Shown: in pieces, positions 1 to 11,245 of the stretch
How positions within the stretch are numbered: position 1 is the first letter of the stretch
Layout of the letters: each line of letters opens with the position of its first letter
Source: Progne subis subis
Lineage: Eukaryota; Chordata; Aves; Passeriformes; Hirundinidae
Assembly (NCBI GenBank): GCA_022316685.1
Contig: JAKJHU010000183.1
Coordinates: 124,001-188,000, forward strand
Reading direction: 5' to 3'
Length of the DNA stretch: 64,000 nt
Made by a program: the position numbers and the translations under genes
Notes under the pieces: generated by a model
The model's input: the letters and a program-made list of their open reading frames with translations, nothing else
What the model was told of the DNA's origin: nothing
Databases searched by the model: none

Positions 1-294
1 GTGCAAACCAGGGTGTTCCATTACCAGACTCTGAATTTAGGCTGTTTATCCAAAAGTCTAAGGAACCATGCTTCCACTTGCTCCTGGCACACGGGAACTT
101 GCCCAGTGCCTGGATTAACTCCATGCTGCTGGAACCAGGGGCAGGATTCAACATATGGTGATGAGCCACAAGCCTGGATTTGTAGCGAAAAAGCCCTTTC
201 CTCCAAAACCTATGTCAGAAAGATATCCTGCATTCGGTGTATTTATTTTTCTTCTATTTTCTTTTTTTTTTTTTTTTTTTTTCCTTCTTTCCAG
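1..294 (+). other. Probable intron end upstream of the left terminal exon
   Basis: No coding exon is recognised here. From about 251 a long pyrimidine tract (C/T, mostly T) runs into an AG at 293-294, which is a strong 3' splice acceptor on the plus strand. If the following exon is the terminal exon of TWIST2, this is the end of its only intron. The open frame that spans 1-438 crosses the T run and has no protein character. Confidence 0.4.
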
Positions 295-1072
295 ACTGTC
301 CAGCGTCCGCGACTGAAGTGGAATTGGGATATATCCAAGTTTGTAGCTTCTGAAACCTTAAAAACCTCAAGAAAACTGGTCCAAAAGACCCCTCTTGACC
401 TCCCTCGCTCTGAACTCTCACGGAGCATTTTAGACTGAGCAGCGAAACAGCACCGAAGAGAAAGGGCTGAGACTTTGCAACATCTCTCCCCAAAATAACT
501 GACCAAAGAGAGAAGGAGAAGCAACATTCCTTGTTCTTCACTGTTGCTGGGATTTTGTCTGTCTGTCTGCGTTTGGTGTTTCATTGCTAATTTTTTTTTT
601 TTTTTTTTTTTTTTTTTCTGGAAACAATCTTAATTCAGGAACACATTTATGAGGCGTCTTTGGGTTCGAGTTTTACTTCCCCTTAAGTGTATTATTCTCT
701 TTTTTTTTTTTTTTAATTCCAAGCCTGATTTCTTGTACAGTCATGGCAAAACTGGACCAGGGCTCTCAGCAAAAATAGGAAAAGAAGGAAAAAAGCCCAC
801 CATGCCCCTAGCTCCCTGCATGATTTATTTCAAGTACAGCCTGGATTACAGACTGCTCTCCACTTATTGCTCCATGATTTGCTACCGCTCATCCCCTTCC
901 TCCTTTTCTTTTTTTTTTAATTTTTTTTTTTGTTTTGTTTTCATTTTCTGTTCCAGTGTATATGTTGCTTATTTGTTTTATTTATTGAGATATTTTTAAC
1001 GAGCTAAGACACTGCAATGTCGCTGTGTATACTGCTTCTCCTGCCAGTAAAAATAAAGATGTCGTGCAGCTA
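295..1072 (+). other. Putative non-coding terminal (3' UTR) exon, possibly TWIST2 exon 2
   Basis: Seen: a polypyrimidine tract and CAG acceptor at 291-294 are followed by about 780 bases rich in A and T, with long T runs (591-617, 700-714), an ATTTATTGAGATATTTTTAA-type stretch near 978-999, and an AATAAA hexamer at 1052-1057. A GT-rich stretch follows at about 1060-1095. There is no convincing protein frame. This is the architecture of a terminal 3' UTR exon ending at about 1072. Known: TWIST2 has its whole coding region in exon 1 and a non-coding exon 2, and it lies next to HDAC4 in convergent orientation in amniotes. Inference: this is TWIST2 exon 2. I cannot confirm the identity from sequence memory; a long non-coding RNA exon is the alternative. 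Confidence 0.45.
1052..1057 (+). terminator. Poly(A) signal AATAAA of the left terminal exon
   Basis: A canonical AATAAA hexamer sits about 15 bases upstream of a GT-rich tract (GGGGGTTTGGG...TTATGTTCTTG, about 1075-1098). This suits cleavage near 1070. Confidence 0.5.
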
Positions 1073-1374
1073 CCGGGGGTTTGGGATTTATGTTCTTGAC
1101 TCCACAGCCCCCAGCAGAGGCTGAGACTCTTCCTTGCACCCCACAATGTTTTGACACTCAGAACTTTGGCTAAAAACTCTTTCCCAGGGTGGGAAGCGGG
1201 GTGATGGGGTGCAGAGGGTAGGAGCATCACTTCAGCTGATGGCTGCAGGATGATTTGACTTGGAATGGACTTTAAAACCCAACAGATTGCACTAGACCAG
1301 GATCGGGAAACGTGGGGCTAAATTATCCCAAAGGACCTTTTCTCCCCATCAGCTATGGGAAGAAGAAAAAGGGG

Positions 1375-1405
<31 letters not shown>

Positions 1406-3595
1406 AAACCAAAAAACCCTCCCTGCTGTGGTGTCTAGGGCCATTAAAAAATAAATCATGTCATTCCATCCCAACCAGCTTTGAGGGAAAACATTTTAAG
1501 ACACCAAATCATGGGCCTCTCTGTGTGTGCATCAGATACATTAATTCCCTGATAGGTTGCCGAGCCCCAATGTCAAGTGTTTATTTTAAAACAGGCCTGG
1601 TTGCATGGAGGAAAATTCATCACATCCATTAGAAGCTCTTACTTAAAAGCAAATGACATCTCAGTCTGGGCTCTGGGTACCAGCAGAGCCAAAAGCACCA
1701 TTTTAAGAAGGTGAATTTAACAGCTGTCAGACGATGCAGCACACGGAATGACTTTTCTCCCCTCCGAGGAATGTGTGGTTTTTTTGCATCAGTTACTGCA
1801 ATTTTGGGAACCTCTAACGGTGCTCCAGGTTGTGATTCCACCGCAAGATGTGGCGTTTTTCCAAGCACGGGCACCGAAATTCAAATCTGACGGCTTGTCA
1901 GGGAGCCTGTGGTGCTGCTCTGCTGTGCCAGGAGGTGCTCAGGAGCAGGAGGACGTGGCTGGATTTTCCCAAGGATCTGTGCCATGTGCCTTCCTCGCTG
2001 CTGCAGAAGGTCAGGGTTGCTCTCCCCATGCTCCAATACCATGGATTTAAGGATCTATCTCAGTAAATCAAAGCCTTTGACCTCTCCCTGCAACTCTTAA
2101 CAAAAATCAGTGCTTGCAAGCGCCTTTTGGAACCTGTTCTATGAATTCTGGGGTTAGCCAAGGCTCCTGTGGGTGTATGGCCTTGGAGAGGTAAATCTGA
2201 ATCCTGGAATTAGGATACATGTGTTTTCAGGCAGAAAAGGGAGCAACTGTTCAAACGGTCAGGAGAGAGACATGCTGTGGGGTTCAGAGGGATGCATTCA
2301 GCTCCTGAGGAGAGAACTAAGGCCATAAAATGCTCCAAAAAGTTTGGGAGCTGTGAACTCTCCGGGTAACAGATTTCAAACAGCTAACACACTTGACTCC
2401 GTGAAGAGGGAGGCAGACAATTCCATGAGCTGCTGGAAAGACATTTCTTTGTGCTTGGAGTTTGTGTGGTGTGATAATGGGCAGTCAGGAAATCCAGAAC
2501 CCCAAACTGCAGTTGTGTCCTCGTGGGCAGCACATGGATGTATTTCTATTTTCTTTTCCATACACAGGAGTATTTTTTCATGGCATTTATCACTCCCAAT
2601 TCCCGAGGGGATTGAAATTGTCCTTCCCCATCCCACCTTTGATGCCACAATGTCCTGTGAGGAATAAAGGGATGTCACCAAGGGCAGGGACAGGGTGGTT
2701 CATGCAGAAAAGAGTGGAAGCAAGAAATCCCTAAAAGCAGCAGGATCAGATGAGTCCCAACAATGGGATTTCTCCTCTGTGGCAGCACACACTCCCACAT
2801 GGAGCCTGGCTAAATATTGGTCCTGGATTGCTTGGTGTCTGTACACATGAAAGGCTACAAAAACCCCCCACAAACCAGTACAAACTATTCCAGCAAACCA
2901 CAAAGTGAAATATTCACTGGAAAGAAGCCAAGCACTGAGGTGAGGATGTAAAACACACTGATTTGTTTTGGGGTTTTTTTTTTTAATAATTTTCGACTCA
3001 ATCTCAGCTCAGCTTAGCACCTCCGACCCCTCAATTTTTAAAAGGGTGCAAAAAAAATGGGTTTTGCTTTTTCAGCCAAAGCCTGCATGAAAAAATAGTA
3101 ACTATTAAAAAAAACCCCAAACAAATCCAGCCCCCAAGTCCCACCCCTTGGGCTGTCTGTTCTCCCTGGCTACCCTCAAGGCCACCCCGTTTCCACACAA
3201 TCAAGGAGTGCTGACAGCAGGGAGGGACAGGGAAAGGGGGGAGCCCTGAGGATTTTTCCCAGGGATCCCTGTAAACTTGGAAGCGCTGGTTTGGCTGGGA
3301 CCACCCAGGCACCGTTTCTGGGATGGCAAATCCAGGCCTCCCTAGCAGGGTGACGGCAGAGAGAGGTCAGTGTCACCTCAGCACCGAGCTCTGGGCTGGG
3401 GGAACCTGCATCCCACGCAAACCTGGGAGAGGCGGGAGCCTGCGAGGCAGGGGAGGACCCACGAGCAGCTGCACCCTCAGGACAAGGATAAATCATCTTT
3501 TTCCCGCTGTTGGCAAGTGCAGCGACAAAGGGACCTGAATCAGGGTTAGGCAGAAGGATAAAAACTGAAATCAGACGTGATGTGCAAGCACCTCA
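1073..3595. other. Intergenic, no gene seen
   Basis: The stretch has an A run (1375-1402) and A/T-rich and mixed sequence without recognised exons, CR1 or RNA genes. Short open frames here lack any domain and overlap on both strands. Confidence 0.5.
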
Positions 3596-3716
3596 CCAGT
3601 CCTGGAGGGAATCAAAACGTGCTTGGGGACAGGAATCGGTGGTGGCCTTGGTAGCGCTAGGGGAATGGTTGGACTGTGCTCTTAGAGGGCTTGTCCAGCC
3701 TAAAGGATCCTGTGAT
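3596..3716 (+). repeat. CR1 LINE 3' fragment
   Basis: It carries the CR1 tail wording 'ATGGTTGGACT...GAGGGCTTGTCCAGCCTAAAGGATCCTGTGAT', diverged, reading toward the 3' end on the plus strand. Confidence 0.6.
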
Positions 3717-3907
3717 GCTTCAGGCAGACAAAACCTCAGAAAAAAACTCAGACACGGTCTCTTTGCTTTACCATTAAAAAATCACACCTTTATGTCTCAT
3801 CTTTAAACCTTTCTCCCACTTGCAGCACCAAAGCTGGACAAAAGCTGCTCACCTAAACCACAAAAAGAGGCAAACACCGCAGGCTGAGGCCCTGGCAGAG
3901 AAACTGT

Positions 3908-4055
3908 GGCTGGAATCCCTGGAAGTGTCCAAGGCCAGGTTGGATGGGCCTTGGAGCAGCCTGGGATAGTGGAAGGGATCTCTGCCCACGGCAGGGGGTG
4001 GGATGAGGTGATCTTCAACCGCCCTTCCAACCCAAGCCATTCCGTGGTTTCATTA
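3908..4055 (+). repeat. CR1 LINE 3' fragment
   Basis: Typical CR1 tail: CCTGGAAGTGTCCAAGGCCAG, GGAGCAGCCTGGGATAGTGGAAGG, TTCCAACCCAAGCCATTCCGTGG. It is truncated at its 5' end. Confidence 0.85.
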
Positions 4056-5952
4056 TTTCGTTATTGCCAGCCTTTTGCCTGTGTTTTAATGGAAGAATTC
4101 CAGGTTTTTCAGCTGCATCTTGATGCTCTTTGGGGTCTTGATGCCATTCCCCTCGCCTTTGTAGTCTCAGGATTTGTTTGGAGCGTGGTAAAGAGCACTC
4201 AGCCCTTTTATGATTTCCTGTCCTGTTTCAGAGCCCTGCACTGAAAGACTTTAGTTGCCTCCTAAATCTTTTTCCAGAACTCTCCTGTCACTTTAAATAT
4301 GGGCCAGCATTTTGTTAGCTTCAAGACTTTGAAATAATATCAAAGTAAACCTCAAAGGAAAATAACACAGTAAAGGGGAAGGTTGGGGCTTAATTCATAT
4401 TTAAATAAAGATCCTTCACTTCAGCTTGGGTTACTGTGTAAAATGACTGGGAGCAAATGGAGCTTTTAAAGGCCTTATTCCTCCCAGGGGTCTATTTTAA
4501 AATGATCAGGGAGCCTACCAGGCCCAGGAACAAAATTGCCTTCCCAGGAAAAATTCCCTGTCACTGGGAAAAAAAAGTCCTTGAAGTTCTTCAGAACCAA
4601 GATGGGATTTTTTCCTCCCTCGCCTCCCTCGCTGTGACCCAGAGCAATGTTTGTGGATGGTGGGAAGGCAGAGGGGATCTTTGTCAAAGCCTTTGGAGAA
4701 GGAGAAGGAGGACCTCAGGACTGATTTGCATGTCCAAACATGGCTCTTTTTTCTCATTTTCTTCTCATTTTCTTCTCATTTTCTGGGCTAACCACACATA
4801 GCAACAAGAGACATTGCCCTTTCCCCCTCCCAAAATGCTGGTTTTTCAGGAGAGAAAGGAGGACCTGAGGGCTGATTTCCAACAAGCCCCAGCACCTGAC
4901 AGGGATTTGTCCAAGTGTCAGAATTCCAAGCTGACCGCCCAGCACAGGTACCTTTGCAAGCGCAGCTAAGCACTCAGCTCTGCCGGACTTTATCTGGGGA
5001 TCTCCTTCGAAATTCTCCTCTAAGCTCCACATCCTGCGGCGGCGCAGAGCGGGAGTGGTGACGGATTTAGCCTTCCACATCCCCTCTGCCTTTAGTCCCC
5101 ATTTCCTACTCCAGCCCCAGGAGCAGTGGGCGGGAGAGACAGCTTTTGCTAACGCCAGCAAACTCCGGATCTGCCAAAACCCTGAACAAAGGCTGTGAGA
5201 AAAATATTTCTGCAGGAAGCGTTCGCTGAAACATGATTCATTTCTCCAAGATAAGTCATATTTGCCACGGCCAACACTTACAAAAGGGTTCGCCTCCCTC
5301 ATCCCTGCTCCGGCCTGGATGATGGATACGGCCCGAGCATGTGCTTCCAGTTGAGGGCTGTGAATCTGCTCCCGTGCCGAAGCAGTGTGAGGCTGGGGAT
5401 GTGCGTGGCTCTCTCTGGGTTTCCCTCATTGTCACCGGTGCGTTCTTCCCGCTCCATGCTCCGGAAGGTGACTGTCCCCATTCCCGGCTTCACGCCACCA
5501 CTTCCAGTGTCATTGTTTTCCAGCCGGGTGTGACATCCCTGCCTGGTCCCTGTGGCCCTTTCACCAGCTCCTGGAGACAATGGGCTCCGTGGGTCATTTG
5601 CCGTTCACCATGTCTTTGGAGCTGTCCAGGCACTTAGCTGGGGAAAAAAAAAAACATTCCTGCCTTGCACATGGCCCGGAGATCCATAATGGAATTTCCC
5701 AATATCCCTTACTGCAGAAACCCTCATTCAAGAGGGGCCCTGCCAGACCGTGGCTTGCTTTCCCAAATCGGAGGTCAGGTGGGAACTCAGTAGGAACTGG
5801 GTGAGGGACCAGCTGGCATGGCCTGGTGATGCCTGGGACAGCAGTTCATGGTGGGAAATGTCCATCCAAGCCTCAGGCAGGGCAGTCCCGGTTGAGTGAT
5901 GGACCCAAAATGCTGGGCAGGGACCTCCATGGCCACGGTTCCTCTCACCAAG
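4056..5952. other. Intergenic, no gene seen
   Basis: Non-repetitive sequence of mixed composition. Open frames of up to 182 codons (4754-5302, minus) have no recognisable domain and no splice or start context that I can defend. Confidence 0.45.
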
Positions 5953-6107
5953 AAATCATGGAACAGTTCAGGTTGGAAGTGACCTTAGAGGTCACCTCGT
6001 CCCAGCCCCTGCCATGGGCAGGGACACCTTTCACTGTCCCAGGTTGCTCCAAGTCCCAATGTCCAACCTCTCCTTGGACACTTCCAGGGATCTGTGGGCA
6101 GGCATGA
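5953..6107 (-). repeat. CR1 LINE 3' fragment
   Basis: Reverse-complement CR1 tail: ATCATGGAACAGTTCAGGTTGG, CCATGGGCAGGGACACCTTTC, GGTTGCTCCAAGTCCCAATG, GACACTTCCAGGGATC. Confidence 0.85.
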
Positions 6108-7030
6108 GGACATTCCTGGGGCACCACACTACGTGCCAAAGCTGTCAAAGTCCCCCCATGGGGCAGGACGTGCATCCACCACACCCAGCCTTACACAGGC
6201 CAACCTTGGCTGCCCTTTGGAGTCATCCAAGGCGGTCTCGTGCCCCCCCAGGTGGGATTCTGTCAATTGATTTATTTTTTCTTCTCCTTTTTCTATTTTT
6301 TCCCTGGGATACAGGAAATCAGAGGAGCTGGCTGCAGCGTGAACATGTTCCCATGAGTTATTGTCTGGATCACTCTCCCGGCAGGCATCGTCGTCACCAT
6401 CAGTGACATCCGAGCATCCTGTGTGCCACCATCGCCCCTGGGGACATTGGAGCAGCTAGTGGTCCATGGGCCCTTCCTGCCATGGTTTGGACTTGTGCTT
6501 CATTTGCCAGCTGCCACCACAGAACAGCCTGGTCTGAGGAGACAGAGCTGCTCGGGCAACTTGGACCAGGCAAAAGCCAGCAGAAAGATTAATATGGATC
6601 AAATCTCAAGCCCCAACCTTCTCACCTATGGGCTGAGGTGAGGTAAGGTTTGTCTCTCCTGGACTCACACCACAAAAAAAAGGAAGCAGGAACGTGAAGG
6701 AAGAGAGAGGTGCAGAGGAAGAAGAGGATTAGCATGAAGTACGACAGGAAGGAAGGCAAAGACCTGCCTCTTCCAGACCGCACATGCAGACCTTAGGGTG
6801 GAGGTGGACAAGTCGTTTTCCATGTATCCACATGTCAGGTATCATTTCATTCCTGGTGAACTCCGCTGCTCTGCACTGGGACTTTCGCAGTACCTTGCTA
6901 AGCGCATATTTATCAGCGCTGCATTAGAATAGAATGAAATCAAAAGAGACAACATCTTTGCTGCAAACACAGCAGGAGCACCGTGTTGGTGAGAAGGGAT
7001 TTTATGTTATTAGAAGCTGCTCTTTCTTGC
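6108..7030. other. Intergenic, no gene seen
   Basis: Mixed-composition sequence with no recognised exon, RNA gene or repeat. Confidence 0.4.
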
Positions 7031-7182
7031 TAGAAATTCACAGAATCACAGCACAGTACAGGGACATCAAAGCTCATCTCACTCCACTATACCACTATAG
7101 TATATCCAATATATCAGGTTGCTCCAAGTCCCATCCCACCTGGCCCTGGACACTTCCAGTGATCCAGGGGCAGCCACTTCTC
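7031..7182 (-). repeat. CR1 LINE 3' fragment, diverged
   Basis: CACAGAATCACAGCACAGTA, AAAGCTCATCTCACTCCA and GGTTGCTCCAAGTCCCATCC mark a reverse-oriented CR1 tail. The usual 'CCATGGGCAGGGACACC' segment is replaced by a short TATA-rich stretch. Confidence 0.75.
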
Positions 7183-8242
7183 AACATTCCTCAAAATGTC
7201 CACCAGATCTTCAGGGCCTTCACTTCACACACTCCACAACTGTCTGGGATGAGCAGAACGTGAAGAGAGCTGGGTGTAGGACACAGCCCCAGCCCTGTCA
7301 GGGGCAGGATTGTCATGAGCAGCCCCAGCACGGAATGGGAACAGCCGCCTCTGGCACAGCTTTGTGACCAGACCTCTGAACCCCTGAACCTCACGCTGTG
7401 ACATGTTTATACAACCAGACCCTTTCCCCTCCGCCGGAGTCAGGAGGAGCCAAAGGTCAGGCTCAGAGCTGATGATTTCACTTCCAAACAAAACCTCCGC
7501 CTCCTCCACCTTCCTCCTCCTCATAAATTTTCATTTAGTACCACCAAGATGACTCCCCCCTACTTTACATTCTCTTTAACAAGAGGGACATTTCATTCCC
7601 AAAAATCAGCTCCTTCTTACCCCCAGTCCCAAGATTTTTGGGAAGTTTGGCCAGGACCCTGCCCCATGCCTCAATTTACCAGTGCTAGAAAAATAAAGGT
7701 GGCAGAGATGGGAAACCCCCACAGTTGTCTCTTGGTCCCACTGCCTGGTTTTAATGGCTCTGCCACCTGTGTTCCCACAGGATCAGGGCCCTGTTTGACG
7801 TTCTAGGGGCTGGAAAGTGCAAAACCAAACCCCAATGCCCAAAACACATGTGCTTGCTTTGTTTCGGAGAGAAAACAAGGGGGAGAAAGCAGGAGATGCA
7901 GCTGGCTGCCTGCACTTGTTCATGCCCTAGGAAAGGGCAACACAAACTGCACAAGACAAAGTGCAAAGCGTCATCTGTGTTTCTCCTTGTCCTGGACCCC
8001 TCTGTTTCTGTGGACATGCCTGAGACTACCAAGAAGCTCAGCCCTAACACTGTTACACTGACCCTGAAATCTCTTACAGAACTTTTCCAGCAGTGGTTCT
8101 CAGGGCTCTGCCCTCCTCTTTCCAGGGAAGTTTCAGAGTTCAGCTGGCGTGGGGAAAGAATTTGGTGATTTAGATAACCCCGGAACAGGTTTAGAGATTT
8201 AGCTGGTCAAATCCTGCCAGTGGGTAATTTCTGAGCTGTGAG
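7183..8242. other. Intergenic, no gene seen
   Basis: No exon, RNA gene or clear repeat recognised. Confidence 0.4.
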
Positions 8243-8378
8243 ATTCAAGTTCAGGTTGGAACGGGGCTTGGAGCACCCTGGGGCAGTAGGAGATGTCCCT
8301 GCCCATGGCAAGGGGTGGAATGAGATGGGCTTTAAGGTTCCTTCCCAGCCAACCCCAAGCTGTTCCGTGATCTTCACA
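8243..8378 (+). repeat. CR1 LINE 3' fragment
   Basis: GGGCTTGGAGCACCCTGGGGCAG, GTCCCTGCCCATGGCAAGGGG and a CCAACCCCAAGCTGTTCCGTGA end are a diverged CR1 tail. Confidence 0.75.
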
Positions 8379-10551
8379 CGTCACCTTGGCCAGGGAGCAA
8401 ACTCTTGCTTTGTCTCTGCTTTTCCAGCCCTCTTGGATTGCTGTCAAGGAAACTTTCCTCCCTCACTGAGTAATCCCAGCTCCCCATCCCAGCTCAGTGC
8501 GAAGGAGAGCGCCTGGGGGCTGGTGCCATCGTGTGGATACAGCTGCAATGAAGAGGAGGAGGAGAGGTGGGAGGCAGAATGCTGGGAAAAGGACAAATCT
8601 GGCATTGTCCAAGTCCAGATCTAAAACAGGTTCCCTCCCAGAGACACCAATGGGTTTAAGGGCTGCTTCCTCCAGCAGGTGAATAAATAAATCAGCGAAA
8701 GGATGTACCACCGGCAATGTTTCTACCCTATGACACCTCCTGATGCCATAGCAGGTCCCCAGAGGGAGTTTTCCCTAAGGAAAACAGCTGAGGTTGAGAT
8801 TTAGATCCCTGCCAAAGGCCCAGAAGCTGAAAAACCTTTTGTACCTTGCTCTGCTTTCCTGCTGGAAACAGGGCTGGAACACAACCTTGGCATGTGTCAT
8901 CCCCTCCAGGATCTCCGAGACTGTCTGGTCGACCAACACAAACACCTGGAGGAGAATCGGGCTGTCGATTTTGGCCACTGGCAGAGGGTGGGTTCTGCGC
9001 TCCAGGCTTGCGTCCTGTCCTGGAAGCCACATAGTCCCCAGCCTCCAACTCTCTTGCAAAACTGAGGAGCAACCCCAGCCCAGGATAAAAATAAAAGGTC
9101 TGTGGGGCCCTGCCACTCTGGGGTCAGCTGACACAGTGGATGTGCAATCAAGCTCCTTCATGTCATTTTTCCACTGTCTTCTACAGCCCGGAGCTGAAGT
9201 GGAGCCAAATGACAAGCACAGGGGAGAATGGATCAGGAGCCTGGGGTTTCCTGCTGGCTGGGATGTCCCCGTTATCCTGCAGAGCGGAGAACTGAACTCC
9301 AGTGGGCTCCTCCCCACACCCCATCGGCTGCGATGGAGAGCGACCCGCCCCGACTCCTTTAGCCACCGGAACGTGGGGGTGAGCCTGGTCCCACGGGAAG
9401 GGTGGGAATTCCCTGAAGACCCTGTGCAGGCGCTGCCCAGCCTCCCTCGCTCCAACCCCTGCACCTTCCACACGCAGGCCACGCCTGGCCACCCCTGCCA
9501 CGCTGTTGGCTCCCATCCCCCCGGTTCCCACTGCCGAGGTCTTTGCAGGGCACTTGGCAGGGGGATTTCCCCTCGAGGTCCTGCTGGCTCTGCCAGGATG
9601 GCTCAGGATCTTGACTCTGGAAGAGGCACGAGGGACGCACCGGGTGGTCAGGGCTCAACCACGAGCCCTCGGTGGCTCTGTGCTGGCTGTCACGGCGCTG
9701 GAGCATCTGTAGGTGCAGGTGGGATCCCCTGGATCTCCGGTGATCCATCAGGGCACATCCATTCTCAGCTAGCTGGTGCCCTGGCCCAGCCAGGTTTAGC
9801 AGCTCCTGCATCCCAAATCCGTGCACGACCCAGCCCCGCGGTGCTGCTTCAGATTAAATGGTTCCCACTGTTATTTGGGAAATGTATGGATTTTTCCCAT
9901 CTGTCTCTGACCTATAAAATGAACATCCCTCAGAACCAAGGAGCTGTTGCCAGCGACGACGTGTTTTCATTTCTGGTCTTTAAGCACATTTCATGGCTTG
10001 CCAAGACTTTTTAGGAGGTTAAAACTCAAGGCCTAGACTCAGCAAAGCACTTCCAGCACGTGCCAAACAGGATTTACGTGCACACTCATCCAGGCCTGTG
10101 CTGGATGGAGATGTTTGCCCAAACTGGTGCCAAAAATCATCCTCATTAACTCCTCGACTCCCGATTCTGTCCTCGGCTTTACACACCCACAGGTGAAATT
10201 CGGCTAGCAGATGTGCAGCTCCTGTATTGCAGGGAGCAGTTCACTGTTTGGGGAATGCTGCCTGGGGATTCAGGAAGATGCGAAATCCTGGGGAAGCAGA
10301 GGTGGGCGATGCTTTTAAAAAAGCCTGGTTTTGAAATCGCGGCCAATCGTAGAAATTTCACGGGGTGTTTAACAGAAAAATCCGGCAAAAATTAAGAGGG
10401 CATATTTGAAGTGCCTCTAAGTGAAAATCCTGATTTTAAAAGAAATTTTACAATATAAACCACTGCTCAAGTAAAATATTTCATTTCAGGCTGACTAAAA
10501 TACCTCTTTACAAATAATGTATCTTCTTGCACTCCTTTTCTTTCTTCTATC

Positions 10552-10582
<31 letters not shown>

Positions 10583-11114
10583 TGGTTTGCCAGAGACTTC
10601 CATCATTCCATTTTTCACCCCAAACCATTATTTCAAGTTTTTGGAGTTTTGCTGCTAGAAAAGTCAAGGCTTGTATGTCTAAGTATACCCTGGGAACTGG
10701 AAACAGAGCTGGATAAATGAAGAGGGAACACAAAACTCGGACTCTCAAGTTTGTCTTTGAGAACTTGCCAGTCATCCAGGAGGAATTCAAGATACCACAG
10801 GTTTCAAAAGACATGGGAATCTCTACTCCAGTTCCAGGAAAGACACATTTCATCATCACAAGGAAAAATCCCGGATGGCAACCAGCCCCCTCCAAGCTTT
10901 CAGCATTCCTACCTGCGCTGCTAAATCCCAAAAATCCAGCCTTCTCTGCAGCGTGCCTTTTATCTCAGCAGCACAGCCCTCAAGTGCAGATTCCAGAGGA
11001 AAGGCAATGCTGGATTTCATGAGAATTAAACCTAAAGCTTTTACCTCAGCAAGGCAAGGGTCAAACAAATTTATCTCATGATCCTCCCTGTCAGATCTGT
11101 CTCGTTCTCTCTCT
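8379..11114. other. Intergenic, GC-richer; long open frames of doubtful meaning
   Basis: No recognised gene. The longest open frame in the window lies here (8794-10014 plus, 406 codons) and overlaps a 235-codon frame on the other strand (8775-9482). The translation is rich in Pro, Ser, Gly and Arg with no domain or repeat pattern. Dual-strand openness points to stop-poor GC-rich DNA rather than to a gene. A T run lies at 10552-10577. Confidence 0.45.
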
Positions 11115-11245
11115 TCTCCCCCATCTCTGGGAGTGTCCAAGGCCAGGTTGGACAGGGCTGGGAGCAACCTGGACTAGGGAAAGATGTCCCTGCCCACCTG
11201 AGCTGAGCTGTAAGGTCCCTTCCAACCCAAACCATTTGGGATTTG
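11115..11245 (+). repeat. CR1 LINE 3' fragment
   Basis: GTGTCCAAGGCCAGGTTGGACAGGGC, GTCCCTGCCCACC and CCTTCCAACCCAAACCATTT form a CR1 tail. Confidence 0.8.

Noticed and set aside
655..690. GGGTTCGAGTTTTAC as a tRNA B box
   Set aside because: No matching A box, acceptor stem or cloverleaf can be formed around it.
8775..9482. 235-codon minus-strand open frame, overlapping the 406-codon plus frame
   Set aside because: No domain, no homologue recognised, and both strands are open at once in GC-rich DNA, so chance openness is the simpler explanation.
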